Positions 34,879 to 42,890 of a DNA stretch of 47,131 nucleotides are shown here, one piece after another. The position numbers were made by a program, and so were the translations under genes. Source of the DNA: Lachnospiraceae bacterium (GTDB lineage Bacteria; Bacillota; Clostridia; Lachnospirales; Lachnospiraceae); assembly GCA_017465475.1 (NCBI GenBank), contig JAFTWC010000043.1, forward strand, positions 1-47,131. Direction: 5' to 3'. The notes beneath the pieces are model-generated. The model saw nothing but the letters and a program-made list of their open reading frames with translations, had not been told where the DNA came from and searched no databases. Numbering within the stretch: the stretch's first letter is position 1; the number at the start of each line of letters is the position of its first letter.

Positions 34879-36777
34879 TTATTCTTCCTTATAATCCCGT
34901 ATGTATTCAATAAATGCCTGCTCCGGAATCGGTCTGGAGAAGTAGTACCCTTGGATATAACTGATTCCGAGAGACTTCATCACCTCAAACTGCTCCTTTG
35001 TCTCGATACCCTCTGCCACAATCTCCAAATTCATACCGTGAATCATGTGCATCGCAGCATCCATGACATACTTGGCCTTACCGTTTTCAAAATAGGAGTT
35101 AATCATAGTACGGTCAAACTTTACAATAGCCACCGGCATTTCCGCAATATAATTCAAGTTGGACTCTCCGGTACCGAAATCATCCAGTGAAAAACTTACG
35201 CCGTAATCAATCAGCTTCTGCATATTGGAAAGTACCACATTCTTGGCACCAATGGCCGCCGTTTCCGTAATTTCCAAATTAATGAAATTCGGACGCACTC
35301 CGTACTTCTCCATGGATGCAATACAGTTTTCCGCAAACAACTCATGGGCACATTGTATGGTGGACAAATTCACTTCGATATACTGAATACCGTACTGTTC
35401 CGGCTTTGCATCCCGGATGAACTCACACACCTTATCAAAAATAATCTCTCCGAGGCGAAGCATCATACCGTTCTTTTCCGCTACCCACACAAAATCGTAA
35501 GGCGGTACTACCTTACCCTCTTCATTTGTAATTCGCACCAATGCTTCTGCCGAAGTAATCTTATTTTCCTTTGTGGAATAAATCGGCTGATAATACACCG
35601 TAATCCAGTTTCGTTCGATGGCGTTGAAAATCACCTGCTCCATATCGCGGGTCCGGTACATCTCATCCGCCAGCTCTTTATCAATCTGTAAAAAGCCGTT
35701 ATCAATGAGCTCCTTACTGTTCTGACGCGCATGCTTAATCAACTGGGTAATATCTTTTACATCCTTTAATACAGCAGAATCCGGCAAATAAATCCAAAAC
35801 GGTCGCTTAAATACCGATTCATCCTTCCCCCAGCCTCGTTCGAAACGTTTTCTCAAAATTCGAAGGCCTTCTTCTGCAGTCGCTTCATTCTCATACAGCA
35901 ACATAATTTCATCGCCTGCAGTCTTAAATGCCATGGTCCCCGGTACGGTAAAGATATAGTTTATCATCTCCATCTCTGCCGCCGTTTCTGACTCCTGAGA
36001 AATGTTTTTATAGAAGGAATACTCCAATACCATAAGCACAAGTGAGAAATGCTTCTCACGGTTGGAGAGCTGACGCATATAGCGGGTCAATGCGGTTTGG
36101 TTAAAGAGTCCGGTCTGACGGTCCAAATTCACTTCCGGGTTCTCCAATTTAATATACAGTATCATAATGCCCAACGCTTCTCCGAATCCCACAAGCAAAA
36201 TCTCGTTGTTAAAAAACTGTATCACTGCCGCTCCGATCCAAATCAGCATCCAAAACAACATCGCCTTTCTTCTGCTGGGACGAATCACGGATTTTTTCCA
36301 AATCAAAAGAATTGTATTGATTACCAAATTAATCAAAGCAGCCGCATAAGCCGTCATTACACTGACACCGTAGGTATATACCTCTGTACCACCCTTTTCA
36401 CAATGAATATAAATCGGCGAAATATAAATCACGGCAATCGCAATTACGGCAATAACTAAATTATAATAAAAAGCTTTTCGATATTCTACTTTCTTTGTAT
36501 AAATATCAGTACAAATATAATGTACTGCACAAAGTGCCAGGATAACCAAAGATGCTAAATAAGTTTTACATACTGCCTTCACAAAAAACTCCGAAAGATG
36601 CTCCATATTGCAAATCACTACAATAGAAAGGGCATCCAGTATAATGGAGCTTAAGCCCACAAGAAGGGTACGCAAAAACGCTTCTCCGGTATTTAAATGC
36701 AATCGTTTCTGATTCCCGTAGAACCAAAGTACGATTAACAATAACAGAATACCGCAACATTGTGTATAAATGTTCAT
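34879..36777 (-). CDS. Membrane GGDEF-EAL protein, probable c-di-GMP phosphodiesterase
   Basis: The 632-residue protein has about seven N-terminal membrane helices (1-215), a GGDEF-like domain (about 220-360) and an EAL domain (about 370-625). The GGDEF signature is degenerate (AGDEI), so cyclase activity is unlikely. The EAL domain keeps the catalytic set: SAEALVR, VNLS, LEITET, SLDDFGTGESN, VKFDR, VAEGIET and QGYYFSRP. It therefore probably hydrolyses c-di-GMP in response to a signal sensed by the membrane part. It is monocistronic, with a promoter at 36851-36879 and ribosome binding site AAAGGAGC. Confidence 0.88.
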   Translation of the reverse strand: MNIYTQCCGILLLLIVLWFYGNQKRLHLNTGEAFLRTLLVGLSSIILDALSIVVICNMEHLSEFFVKAVCKTYLASLVILALCAVHYICTDIYTKKVEYRKAFYYNLVIAVIAIAVIYISPIYIHCEKGGTEVYTYGVSVMTAYAAALINLVINTILLIWKKSVIRPSRRKAMLFWMLIWIGAAVIQFFNNEILLVGFGEALGIMILYIKLENPEVNLDRQTGLFNQTALTRYMRQLSNREKHFSLVLMVLEYSFYKNISQESETAAEMEMINYIFTVPGTMAFKTAGDEIMLLYENEATAEEGLRILRKRFERGWGKDESVFKRPFWIYLPDSAVLKDVKDITQLIKHARQNSKELIDNGFLQIDKELADEMYRTRDMEQVIFNAIERNWITVYYQPIYSTKENKITSAEALVRITNEEGKVVPPYDFVWVAEKNGMMLRLGEIIFDKVCEFIRDAKPEQYGIQYIEVNLSTIQCAHELFAENCIASMEKYGVRPNFINLEITETAAIGAKNVVLSNMQKLIDYGVSFSLDDFGTGESNLNYIAEMPVAIVKFDRTMINSYFENGKAKYVMDAAMHMIHGMNLEIVAEGIETKEQFEVMKSLGISYIQGYYFSRPIPEQAFIEYIRDYKEE

Positions 36778-36850
36778 ACCCTTGCTCCTTTCCTATGTAT
36801 TCCCTAATAGACGTCATACAAATCACTAGTCATTTTTACCTAGCAATACC

Positions 36851-36879
36851 AGTATACCACTTTTTTCGCGGAAACACAA
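36851..36879 (-). promoter_or_regulatory. Promoter of the GGDEF/EAL gene
   Basis: On the minus strand TTGTGT (complement of 36874-36879), 17 bases, then TATACT (complement of 36851-36856), about 75 bases before the start codon. Confidence 0.55.
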
Positions 36880-36942
36880 GAAAAGTACAGAAAAAATCCC
36901 CCTTTTCTCATGTACTTTCTATTCTGACTACCTCCTCAATTG

Positions 36943-36975
36943 TATAACAAAAGAGCCGACTATCACTGCCGGCTC
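36943..36975 (-). terminator. Terminator of the Rpn-type nuclease gene
   Basis: GAGCCG (36953-36958) pairs with CGGCTC (36970-36975). On the minus strand TTTTGTTATAC follows. It lies about 50 bases after the stop. Confidence 0.7.
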
Positions 36976-37022
36976 ATATCAGTCAAAAATAACATCTACA
37001 CCCCCGTTAAGAACGTGTACTA

Positions 37023-37223
37023 TTAATTCATCTCCTGTACCACCTGTTCATACAGGGGCCGGATAACTTCCACCGTCTCTTCCAACTCATCCGCTATTTG
37101 CTCCAAAGACTTGCCTTTGGCAAGTTTCTTTTGGATGAGAGTAAGAAGATGGAGACGTTCGCCTTGCTCAATACCCTGCTCAAGAATTTCAACAGTTAAG
37201 GTCTTATATACTTGTCCTCCCAT
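37023..37223 (-). CDS. Candidate internally initiated 66-residue C-terminal product of the Rpn gene
   Basis: Inside the Rpn gene, in frame, an ATG (complement of 37221-37223) is preceded by GGAGGC (complement of 37231-37236) with seven bases between. This is a better ribosome binding site than that of many full genes here. The product would begin MGGQVYKTLTVEILEQG and share the Rpn C-terminus. Published work on Rpn proteins describes short products from internal starts that neutralise the full-length nuclease. That this one does so is inference. Confidence 0.5.
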   Translation of the reverse strand: MGGQVYKTLTVEILEQGIEQGERLHLLTLIQKKLAKGKSLEQIADELEETVEVIRPLYEQVVQEMN

Positions 37224-37985
37224 GGTAATCGCCTCCATTCGTTTCCGCATTTCTTTGTGCTTGCGAAAAATGTGATTGTCAATCTTTTGGATATGGCTGA
37301 TAAGTTCCGTATAAATCAGCCCTTTTTCCTCGCCGATGGCCTGCTCCAAGCGAGTACGAATGTCAAGAAGCTCCGCTAACAAAACACGGGAGGCTTCTTC
37401 ATCTCGGCAAAGCTCGGGAAGAGAACGTTCGTAACGCATAAAATAGTACGGGAGCAAAGCTAACAGGTTCTTTTCAAAAAGCTCATCTTTGGTGTAGTTC
37501 TGCGCCTTAATAATCGGAATGTCGTAACAATGATGGGTACCGTCCTGAAAACGAATCCGCACGCGGGCACAATCTTTTGTGTGTTCATTGTGCCGTAAGT
37601 AAATAACGCAGGAATGTGGGAAAAACATTTCATAATCGTGTTCGGAACCGCCTGAAAGTTCGACTTCCTTCGCACTTTGCAAGGCAAGTGCCATGTCATG
37701 CTCAATGATGCGCAGGGCAATGGTCCGGTCCGGCGTACTCTGACATTCCAGGTGATAATGCTTTTCGCGGATACCAAGAACGCAGTCGGTGATGGTCACC
37801 CCACTTTTGGTAAAATGCTCGTTCTTTAGCTGCGTGATGGGTTCATCATCCGGATAATCCGTAGAAAAGATTTCGTTAATAAGCGGAATCATAATCTCCG
37901 GAATCCTCTCCAACATGGTGCGAAACACATCGTCAAAAACGGTATTGCTTTCCTGTACTTCATTTAATTCCATTGTATCTTCCAT
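37023..37985 (-). CDS. Rpn-family PD-(D/E)XK nuclease (recombination-promoting nuclease / transposase-like)
   Basis: The 320-residue protein matches the Rpn (PDDEXK_2) family: the N-terminal FDDVFRTMLERIPEIMIPLINEIF, then Asp67 followed by YHLECQS (Glu80, Gln82) as the nuclease core. A long helical region follows, then a charged C-terminus (VEILEQGIEQGERL, GKSLEQIADELEE). Rpn proteins are DNA nucleases linked to recombination and, for some, phage defence. The start ATG has AAAGGAG at good spacing, and a promoter lies just upstream. An internal in-frame start near the C-terminus has a strong ribosome binding site. It is the only recognisable defence-like gene in the window. Confidence 0.85.
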   Translation of the reverse strand: MEDTMELNEVQESNTVFDDVFRTMLERIPEIMIPLINEIFSTDYPDDEPITQLKNEHFTKSGVTITDCVLGIREKHYHLECQSTPDRTIALRIIEHDMALALQSAKEVELSGGSEHDYEMFFPHSCVIYLRHNEHTKDCARVRIRFQDGTHHCYDIPIIKAQNYTKDELFEKNLLALLPYYFMRYERSLPELCRDEEASRVLLAELLDIRTRLEQAIGEEKGLIYTELISHIQKIDNHIFRKHKEMRKRMEAITMGGQVYKTLTVEILEQGIEQGERLHLLTLIQKKLAKGKSLEQIADELEETVEVIRPLYEQVVQEMN

Positions 37986-38000
37986 ATCGTCTCTCCTTTG

Positions 38001-38029
38001 ATTGTAATATGATTTTTGTGTTTTGGCAA
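38001..38029 (-). promoter_or_regulatory. Promoter of the Rpn gene
   Basis: On the minus strand TTGCCA (complement of 38024-38029), 17 bases, then TACAAT (complement of 38001-38006). It lies only about 16 bases before the start codon, so the leader is very short. Confidence 0.55.
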
Positions 38030-38370
38030 GTGTTTATTTACAACACTGCGTCCAATTTGTAGTGTGGGAAGAGCGGAGAATATCCGCGAAAGAAACTTAC
38101 ATCGATTTGCCTACAGTCTATACACTGTAGTGGGAAGAGCAAACTATGTTACGTTAGAAACTGTAAATCATCTTCCAAAACTATCATATCACGACCACAC
38201 CATAAAATCAACTTGGCATATGTCACGAAAATACATCGGAAATTTGGTAGAAAATGCACAAAGAAAAACATCTGCAAAGCGACGGGAAATGCAGTAAAAT
38301 CAAGGAACCAAAGAGAAACCGAAGAAGTCACTTGCTCTGAGGGCTCTATACTCACTTTGCCTGCACGCAA
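38030..38370. other. Gene-free stretch with short repeats
   Basis: I see no credible gene. TTGTAGTGTGGGAAGAGC (38057-38074) recurs as CTGTAGTGGGAAGAGC (38125-38140). TACAGT (38112-38117) pairs with ACTGTA (38124-38129). CTCACTTTGCCTGCACG (about 38352-38368) is the exact reverse complement of a 17-base stretch at about 10088-10104 in the palindromic island. The surrounding bases resemble degenerate sequence rather than a regulatory leader. Confidence 0.4.
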
Positions 38371-38371
38371 A

Positions 38372-38399
38372 ATCCCCCTTGGAATTTCCAAGGGGGATA
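38372..38399 (-). terminator. Terminator of the surface-protein operon
   Basis: ATCCCCCTTGGAA and TTCCAAGGGGGAT form a 13-bp perfect stem. On the minus strand TTTGCG follows. It lies about 30 bases after the surface-protein stop. Confidence 0.75.
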
Positions 38400-38428
38400 A
38401 ACAGCAACTGCTTATTACATTCTCATTC

Positions 38429-40879
38429 TTATTCGAAAGTAATGCTGTTAAGAACAATATTGGCAACACCATCTACATTACACATAAAGTAAATTTCAGA
38501 CAGTGAATAATTACGTGCAGCAGAATAGTCAGTCCACTCTGTTGCATCAAACTCTAAAGTATGCGGAGAGGTTATCGTAGCTGCCGAATATGCATCTACA
38601 AATGCCGTCTTTGCACCCCACTGGTTGGTTTCAGCTTCCGGATTAATCAACTTAATATCCAAAGCAGCATCGCTGGTCATATCAAGGATAATTCTATCAT
38701 ACTGAGACAAATCAACTGCCTCCGGAAGAACAAAACGGATTTCCTGATTTTGTGCATTAATGGTGCCTGCTATTGCTCCGTCAACTACGTCAACAGTATA
38801 ACCATAACCGCCCGGAGTAAGATCTGCAAAATTGTAAATCGGCGCTCCGCTACCGGTTTCACCACCACCGTTTCCACCGGCATTTTCTTCCGCCGGTAAC
38901 TTATCAGCAGACTTTGCAAATACAATCTTACTGAAGGTAATCGTATTGGTAGCACCTGCGGCACCGTTTACACCAAACTTCTCATAGGTCTCACCGTATG
39001 CCAAATTCAATGTGCCGTCTACACCCTTGTAATCCCAAGACTTCACTTCCGGATTATCTGCAGTTTCACCGGTCTTCCAAACCTTCATGGTTGCGGTGCC
39101 TTCGCCTTCACCGTCATAAAGCTTAATTACAGTATAAACACTTGCATCGATAGAATCCGGAAGTCTCCACTTCACACCTGCATAATCACCGGTAAAGTCA
39201 ACGGTTACAGAACCGTCATCATTTACATTGTAAGTTGCATTGCTCCACTCGTAAATCAATTCATCAAACGTATACTCTACGGTATCCGGAAGGTTAGCAC
39301 CTGCGTCATCGCCTTCCTCTGCCAAAGTAAGTTCAACATCCTTTACGGTTACATTCAGCGGAAGCTGATCATTACCACAAGACATAAAGTCAATTCTGGT
39401 CACTGTCTTACCGGTTACATTATAGCTCTTCGTCACAGCCTTCATGGTTACTTCATCACTACCGTTATACCAGTTTACGCTGTCGGTACACCATCCTGCA
39501 CCGTTTAAGTCAAGCATATTTCCACTTCCGTCAATAAGCTTAATTGCGGTCTGCTTATCACTTTCCATGGTAATCTTAATCACTTTAAGCTTATCCTGTG
39601 CCTCTGCCGGAATATCATAAGAAGCAGTTGCATAGGTTCCGGTCATCTTAGCCTTATTTCCGGTAACTTCGATAGTATCACTACCGTTTAAGTTATAAAG
39701 TACCACATCAGACGGCGGCTCCGGCTTCGGAAGCTGCGGCATCGGAACTACCGGTGCGAAGGTATTGCTACCGGTGATATTGGAGATACCTGCCATGGTA
39801 ACGGTTGCTACACAACCCGGCTCAATGGTACACTCTGCTACATTACCAGCACCGGTCATGGAGTTATCAGCACCTGCAATAGATGCTTCCATTACTTCTG
39901 CGTTCGGTCCGATATCCACTGCAACTTCGGTACCTTCCATCTTGATGTTATCAACAGAAGAAAGTACGCTGATGTTACAATTCTTTGCGCCTGCATCGGT
40001 AACTAAATTGTTAGCCGGCATATTCAAGGAGAATAAGCCCTCTGCAGTACCGTCACCAACACTGGTGCACTTTACGGTCTCTACTACAGAGTCCGGGGAA
40101 CGAAGGATTACGTTACCTTCACCTTCCGTTGCCACGCTAATGGTACCGAATAAAGAATCTTCAGCCTTAACATTTACAATACCGAATACACCGTTTTCGG
40201 ACTTGCTCTGGGTAATGTTCATATCACCCACATAACCGGAAATGGTTACGTTCATATCCTGTGTCGCACTGGTATACGCTACGTTTAATGCAACCGGCAT
40301 GGTACCGTCTGCACAATCTACCTTTGCGTTACCGGAAAGAGTGATATTCTCAACCTTCTGTGCACTGCCTTCCATGTCTGCGCCCTTTAATGCTACGGTC
40401 GGAGCTTCGGTGGAAAGAGCCTTATTCTTAGCCTGAATATCATTGATGAATCCTGCAATGTCAAACTTGCTCGGGTCTTCCGATGCAATCATCACATCGA
40501 TGTATTCACCCAATGCATCGTTTAAATCAATCAACTCGGACGGAGTTACGGTTACATCCTTAATCTGTGCATCCCAAATCTGAATCTCCGGGGTGTTACC
40601 GCTTTCAATGCTTAACTCGCCGATCTCACTTCCGTCTACATAAATGCGCTTTACATCTACGTCGTTCGGAATTACTACTTTATCTAACTTCTCACCGCTG
40701 AGTACCAGTTCACCGTCGGTATCAACCATACTCTGCGTGATTTCTAATACGTTTCCTGCTTTCGGAGCCGGAGCAATTAACTTCACGTCTTCTGCCTTTG
40801 CAGTAGCAGGAACTCCAAGACTTGCAACCATCGTCAGGGCAAGAGCCGCTGCGATTGCTTTTAATCCAAATCTCTTCAT
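38429..40879 (-). CDS. Large secreted surface protein with three beta-rich repeat modules
   Basis: The 816-residue protein has a classical signal peptide (MKRFGLKAIAAALALTMVASLG, cleavage near TAKA-ED). Residues 30-380 are beta-rich with repeated NITLSGNAKV/NVTISGYVG-like strands, suggesting a beta-helix. Three related modules follow (about 383-520, 530-657, 680-816) with the pattern YxFxDL, LPxxxDxSxYxxIxLxM, IKLxD and a final SITF/KIVF strand; short Gly/Ser/Pro linkers separate them. I see no enzyme motifs, LPXTG or S-layer motif. Carbohydrate binding is plausible. I chose the ATG at 40879 (AAAGGAG upstream) over an upstream TTG at 40942. It follows the next gene closely. Confidence 0.75.
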   Translation of the reverse strand: MKRFGLKAIAAALALTMVASLGVPATAKAEDVKLIAPAPKAGNVLEITQSMVDTDGELVLSGEKLDKVVIPNDVDVKRIYVDGSEIGELSIESGNTPEIQIWDAQIKDVTVTPSELIDLNDALGEYIDVMIASEDPSKFDIAGFINDIQAKNKALSTEAPTVALKGADMEGSAQKVENITLSGNAKVDCADGTMPVALNVAYTSATQDMNVTISGYVGDMNITQSKSENGVFGIVNVKAEDSLFGTISVATEGEGNVILRSPDSVVETVKCTSVGDGTAEGLFSLNMPANNLVTDAGAKNCNISVLSSVDNIKMEGTEVAVDIGPNAEVMEASIAGADNSMTGAGNVAECTIEPGCVATVTMAGISNITGSNTFAPVVPMPQLPKPEPPSDVVLYNLNGSDTIEVTGNKAKMTGTYATASYDIPAEAQDKLKVIKITMESDKQTAIKLIDGSGNMLDLNGAGWCTDSVNWYNGSDEVTMKAVTKSYNVTGKTVTRIDFMSCGNDQLPLNVTVKDVELTLAEEGDDAGANLPDTVEYTFDELIYEWSNATYNVNDDGSVTVDFTGDYAGVKWRLPDSIDASVYTVIKLYDGEGEGTATMKVWKTGETADNPEVKSWDYKGVDGTLNLAYGETYEKFGVNGAAGATNTITFSKIVFAKSADKLPAEENAGGNGGGETGSGAPIYNFADLTPGGYGYTVDVVDGAIAGTINAQNQEIRFVLPEAVDLSQYDRIILDMTSDAALDIKLINPEAETNQWGAKTAFVDAYSAATITSPHTLEFDATEWTDYSAARNYSLSEIYFMCNVDGVANIVLNSITFE

Positions 40880-40901
40880 GGTTCTCCTTTCTTTTCGGAC
40901 C

Positions 40902-40919
40902 GGCCCTCCAAAGAGGGCC
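40902..40919 (-). promoter_or_regulatory. Intergenic hairpin between the two surface-protein genes
   Basis: GGCCCTC (40902-40908) pairs with GAGGGCC (40913-40919) around a four-base loop. On the minus strand GGTCCGAAAAG follows, not a U-run, so it is probably an RNA-stabilising or processing hairpin rather than a terminator. It sits 22 bases before the start codon. Confidence 0.5.
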
Positions 40920-40963
40920 TGCCGAATCACCTCAAGGTTCAATATGTTCTTATCTAATAGTTC

Positions 40964-42550
40964 TTACTGCTTCGGAACAAGAGTGATGCTCTTAAGTAAT
41001 GCTTCACATGCACCGTTCTGTGCCATAATACCGATGTAATCGAACTCCTTATTCATAAGATCTTCGCTTACCGGCTCATTCTCACCGTATCCGGTCTTGC
41101 TGTAGGAAAGGCTGATGTCTGCCATATCTGCAGAGCCCTTGCTCCACCAGAACGTGATTGCACTGCTCATGTTAGCAGAATCTAATAACTTAATACCAAC
41201 TAAATCCGTGGTGGACATGGTCATGATGATTTCCTGGAAATCGCCGATCTTCATCTTCTGCGGCATCTTAAACTGTGCCTCTGCATACTGCTTACTCCAT
41301 GCAACCTTTACAGCACCGCCTGCTTCTTCGGAGGTGTAATCGTATCCGCCCTTCTGTAAGTCAGCTACATTCAATACAACTGCCTTAGACAAATCAACCG
41401 GCTCAACAATAAGCTTGGTACCTGCCTTTACTTCGGTGATGGAGAACTTATCAACCATGAAGTCGATTAAGGTATCTGCCTCGAAGTAAAGAAGAAGATC
41501 TGTGGTATCATCTGCTACGGTGAACTCACCGGAAATCTCAGTCCATTCATTCTTAGCAGTGGCAACAGCTCCCACACCGGAATACTCGCCGCCGTTCTTA
41601 CGTAAGGTAGCCTTAATGTTCTCGCCGTCTCCTGCGGTCTGCTTTACATAAGCGGTAAGCTTATAGGTTCCGCCAAGCTTCAAGATGCCGTTTACTTCCA
41701 CACCGACACCCTGCCAGTTGGAACTTCTGCCGGATACCTGAAGGAACTGGGTACCGTCTGCAGCAGAAGCGGACTTCTTAATGGAAACGGAAGCACCGCC
41801 GTGGCCGGAGAACTTGCCCTGGCCCTTTTCAAAGTTTTCGGTATATACACTGCCGGTGGACGGCTTCGGAGCCTGGGTCGGCTTCGGTGCCTGGGTCGGC
41901 TTCGGCTTGTCTTCGCTGCCCGGTGCCGGGGTTGCATCCGGTGCCTTGGTCGGTTCCGGAGCTCCGTACACGGTAATCTCTACGCTGTCAGTCTTACCGC
42001 TCATGGTAGTAGCGGTAATGGTAACGGTGCCGTTGCCCTCGCCGTATACAACACCGTTTTTATCTACGGTAGCAACCGATTCGTCGGAAGAAGTCCAGGT
42101 GGTAACGTCGTTGGACTTACTCGGGGTAAGTGCACGATTTAAATCGTAATCCTTACCGTACTTCAACTCATCGATTTTATTGATAATCTCAATCTTAACC
42201 GCCGGCTTACGAACCTTTGCAGTTGCGGTTAACTTCTGTGTCTTACCTTCCACGGTAACTTCACAGATAATCTTTGTCTCGCCCTTGGTGATACCGGTCA
42301 CTACACCGTCCTCATCAACAACAGCGACAGCCGGATTGCTGCTCTTCCAAGTAACAACAGCATCCTTCGGTGCATTCTTCACATCCAAATCAAACGTACG
42401 TCTGGTCAGGACATTAAAGCTCTTCTTGTTTAAACCGGCTTCCCCAGCTGCGTAAGACTTACCAGCTCCGGCAAACAGCACCGTTATTCCCATTGCAAGT
42501 GCCAAAGCACCAACGAGAATCCCTCTCACAGTCTTTTTACTGTTTTTCAT
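40964..42550 (-). CDS. Secreted surface protein: two Big_2 Ig-like domains, CBM-like domain and a C-terminal beta module
   Basis: The 528-residue protein has a signal peptide (cleaved near KSYAAGEAG). Two bacterial Ig-like group 2 domains follow (about 37-118, 120-198; WKSSNPAVAVVDEDGVVTG, WTSSDESVATVDKNGVVYG). A Pro/Thr/Lys linker with TQAPKP repeats comes next (about 199-237), then a CBM4/9/22-like jelly-roll (about 238-375; YTENFEKGQGKFSGHGG, LTAYVKQTAGDGENI). The C-terminal module (about 390-528) matches those of the downstream protein (VLNVADLQKGGYDYT, IGIKLLDS-like). No catalytic domain is seen. It probably binds plant or other glycans at the cell surface. The start ATG at 42550 has AAAGGAG; a longer ORF start at 42589 is not used. 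Confidence 0.8.
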   Translation of the reverse strand: MKNSKKTVRGILVGALALAMGITVLFAGAGKSYAAGEAGLNKKSFNVLTRRTFDLDVKNAPKDAVVTWKSSNPAVAVVDEDGVVTGITKGETKIICEVTVEGKTQKLTATAKVRKPAVKIEIINKIDELKYGKDYDLNRALTPSKSNDVTTWTSSDESVATVDKNGVVYGEGNGTVTITATTMSGKTDSVEITVYGAPEPTKAPDATPAPGSEDKPKPTQAPKPTQAPKPSTGSVYTENFEKGQGKFSGHGGASVSIKKSASAADGTQFLQVSGRSSNWQGVGVEVNGILKLGGTYKLTAYVKQTAGDGENIKATLRKNGGEYSGVGAVATAKNEWTEISGEFTVADDTTDLLLYFEADTLIDFMVDKFSITEVKAGTKLIVEPVDLSKAVVLNVADLQKGGYDYTSEEAGGAVKVAWSKQYAEAQFKMPQKMKIGDFQEIIMTMSTTDLVGIKLLDSANMSSAITFWWSKGSADMADISLSYSKTGYGENEPVSEDLMNKEFDYIGIMAQNGACEALLKSITLVPKQ

Positions 42551-42603
42551 TTTGCTTCTCCTTTTGTCAAAATAGAATAGTTGCGACAATACGCACTAAT
42601 ACA

Positions 42604-42632
42604 ATTTTACCAGTGTTTGGTCAATTTGTCAA
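42604..42632 (-). promoter_or_regulatory. Promoter of the surface-protein operon
   Basis: On the minus strand TTGACA (complement of 42627-42632), 17 bases, then TAAAAT (complement of 42604-42609), about 50 bases before the start codon. It is divergent from the GH43 promoter; the 170 bases between them are AT-rich with no other element seen. Confidence 0.7.
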
Positions 42633-42801
42633 TGTCTGCAGATAAAGAAGACTTAAATTTTGTCAAAATTATACAAATACTGTTTTTTTGTGTTCTTGCT
42701 TCGGCTTCTGACCTTTTTTCATCACTTTTCTGTTCCGGTCGAATTATTAAAATTTTCCAATCCCACGCAAAATCCGTATATATTCACATAGTTAGAAAAC
42801 C

Positions 42802-42830
42802 TTGACAAACGTTTTATTTCCATGTATAGT
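42802..42830 (+). promoter_or_regulatory. GH43 promoter with an AAACGTTT palindrome in the spacer
   Basis: TTGACA (42802-42807), 17 bases, then TATAGT (42825-42830). The palindrome AAACGTTT (42807-42814) with central CG is the kind of core bound by LacI-family or CcpA regulators, but the flanks are asymmetric. Confidence 0.65.
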
Positions 42831-42890
42831 TATACTAATTTGTAATGTTTATTTTGTAATCTTTTACATTTAAATAATAAGGAGGCTTTT

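Noticed and set aside
34240-34913. Plus-strand open frames opposite the PBP, ClpB, Mfd and other long minus-strand genes
   Set aside because: They lie antisense to genes with clear motifs, lack ribosome binding sites and have biased composition from reverse reading.
38149-38506. Small open frames in both directions in the 38-kb gap
   Set aside because: They have no ribosome binding site, run across the surface-operon terminator, and show no recognisable motif.
38429-40942. Start of the large surface protein at the TTG at 40942
   Set aside because: This would put 21 residues, encoded across the intergenic hairpin, ahead of a perfect signal peptide. The ATG at 40879 has AAAGGAG at good spacing.
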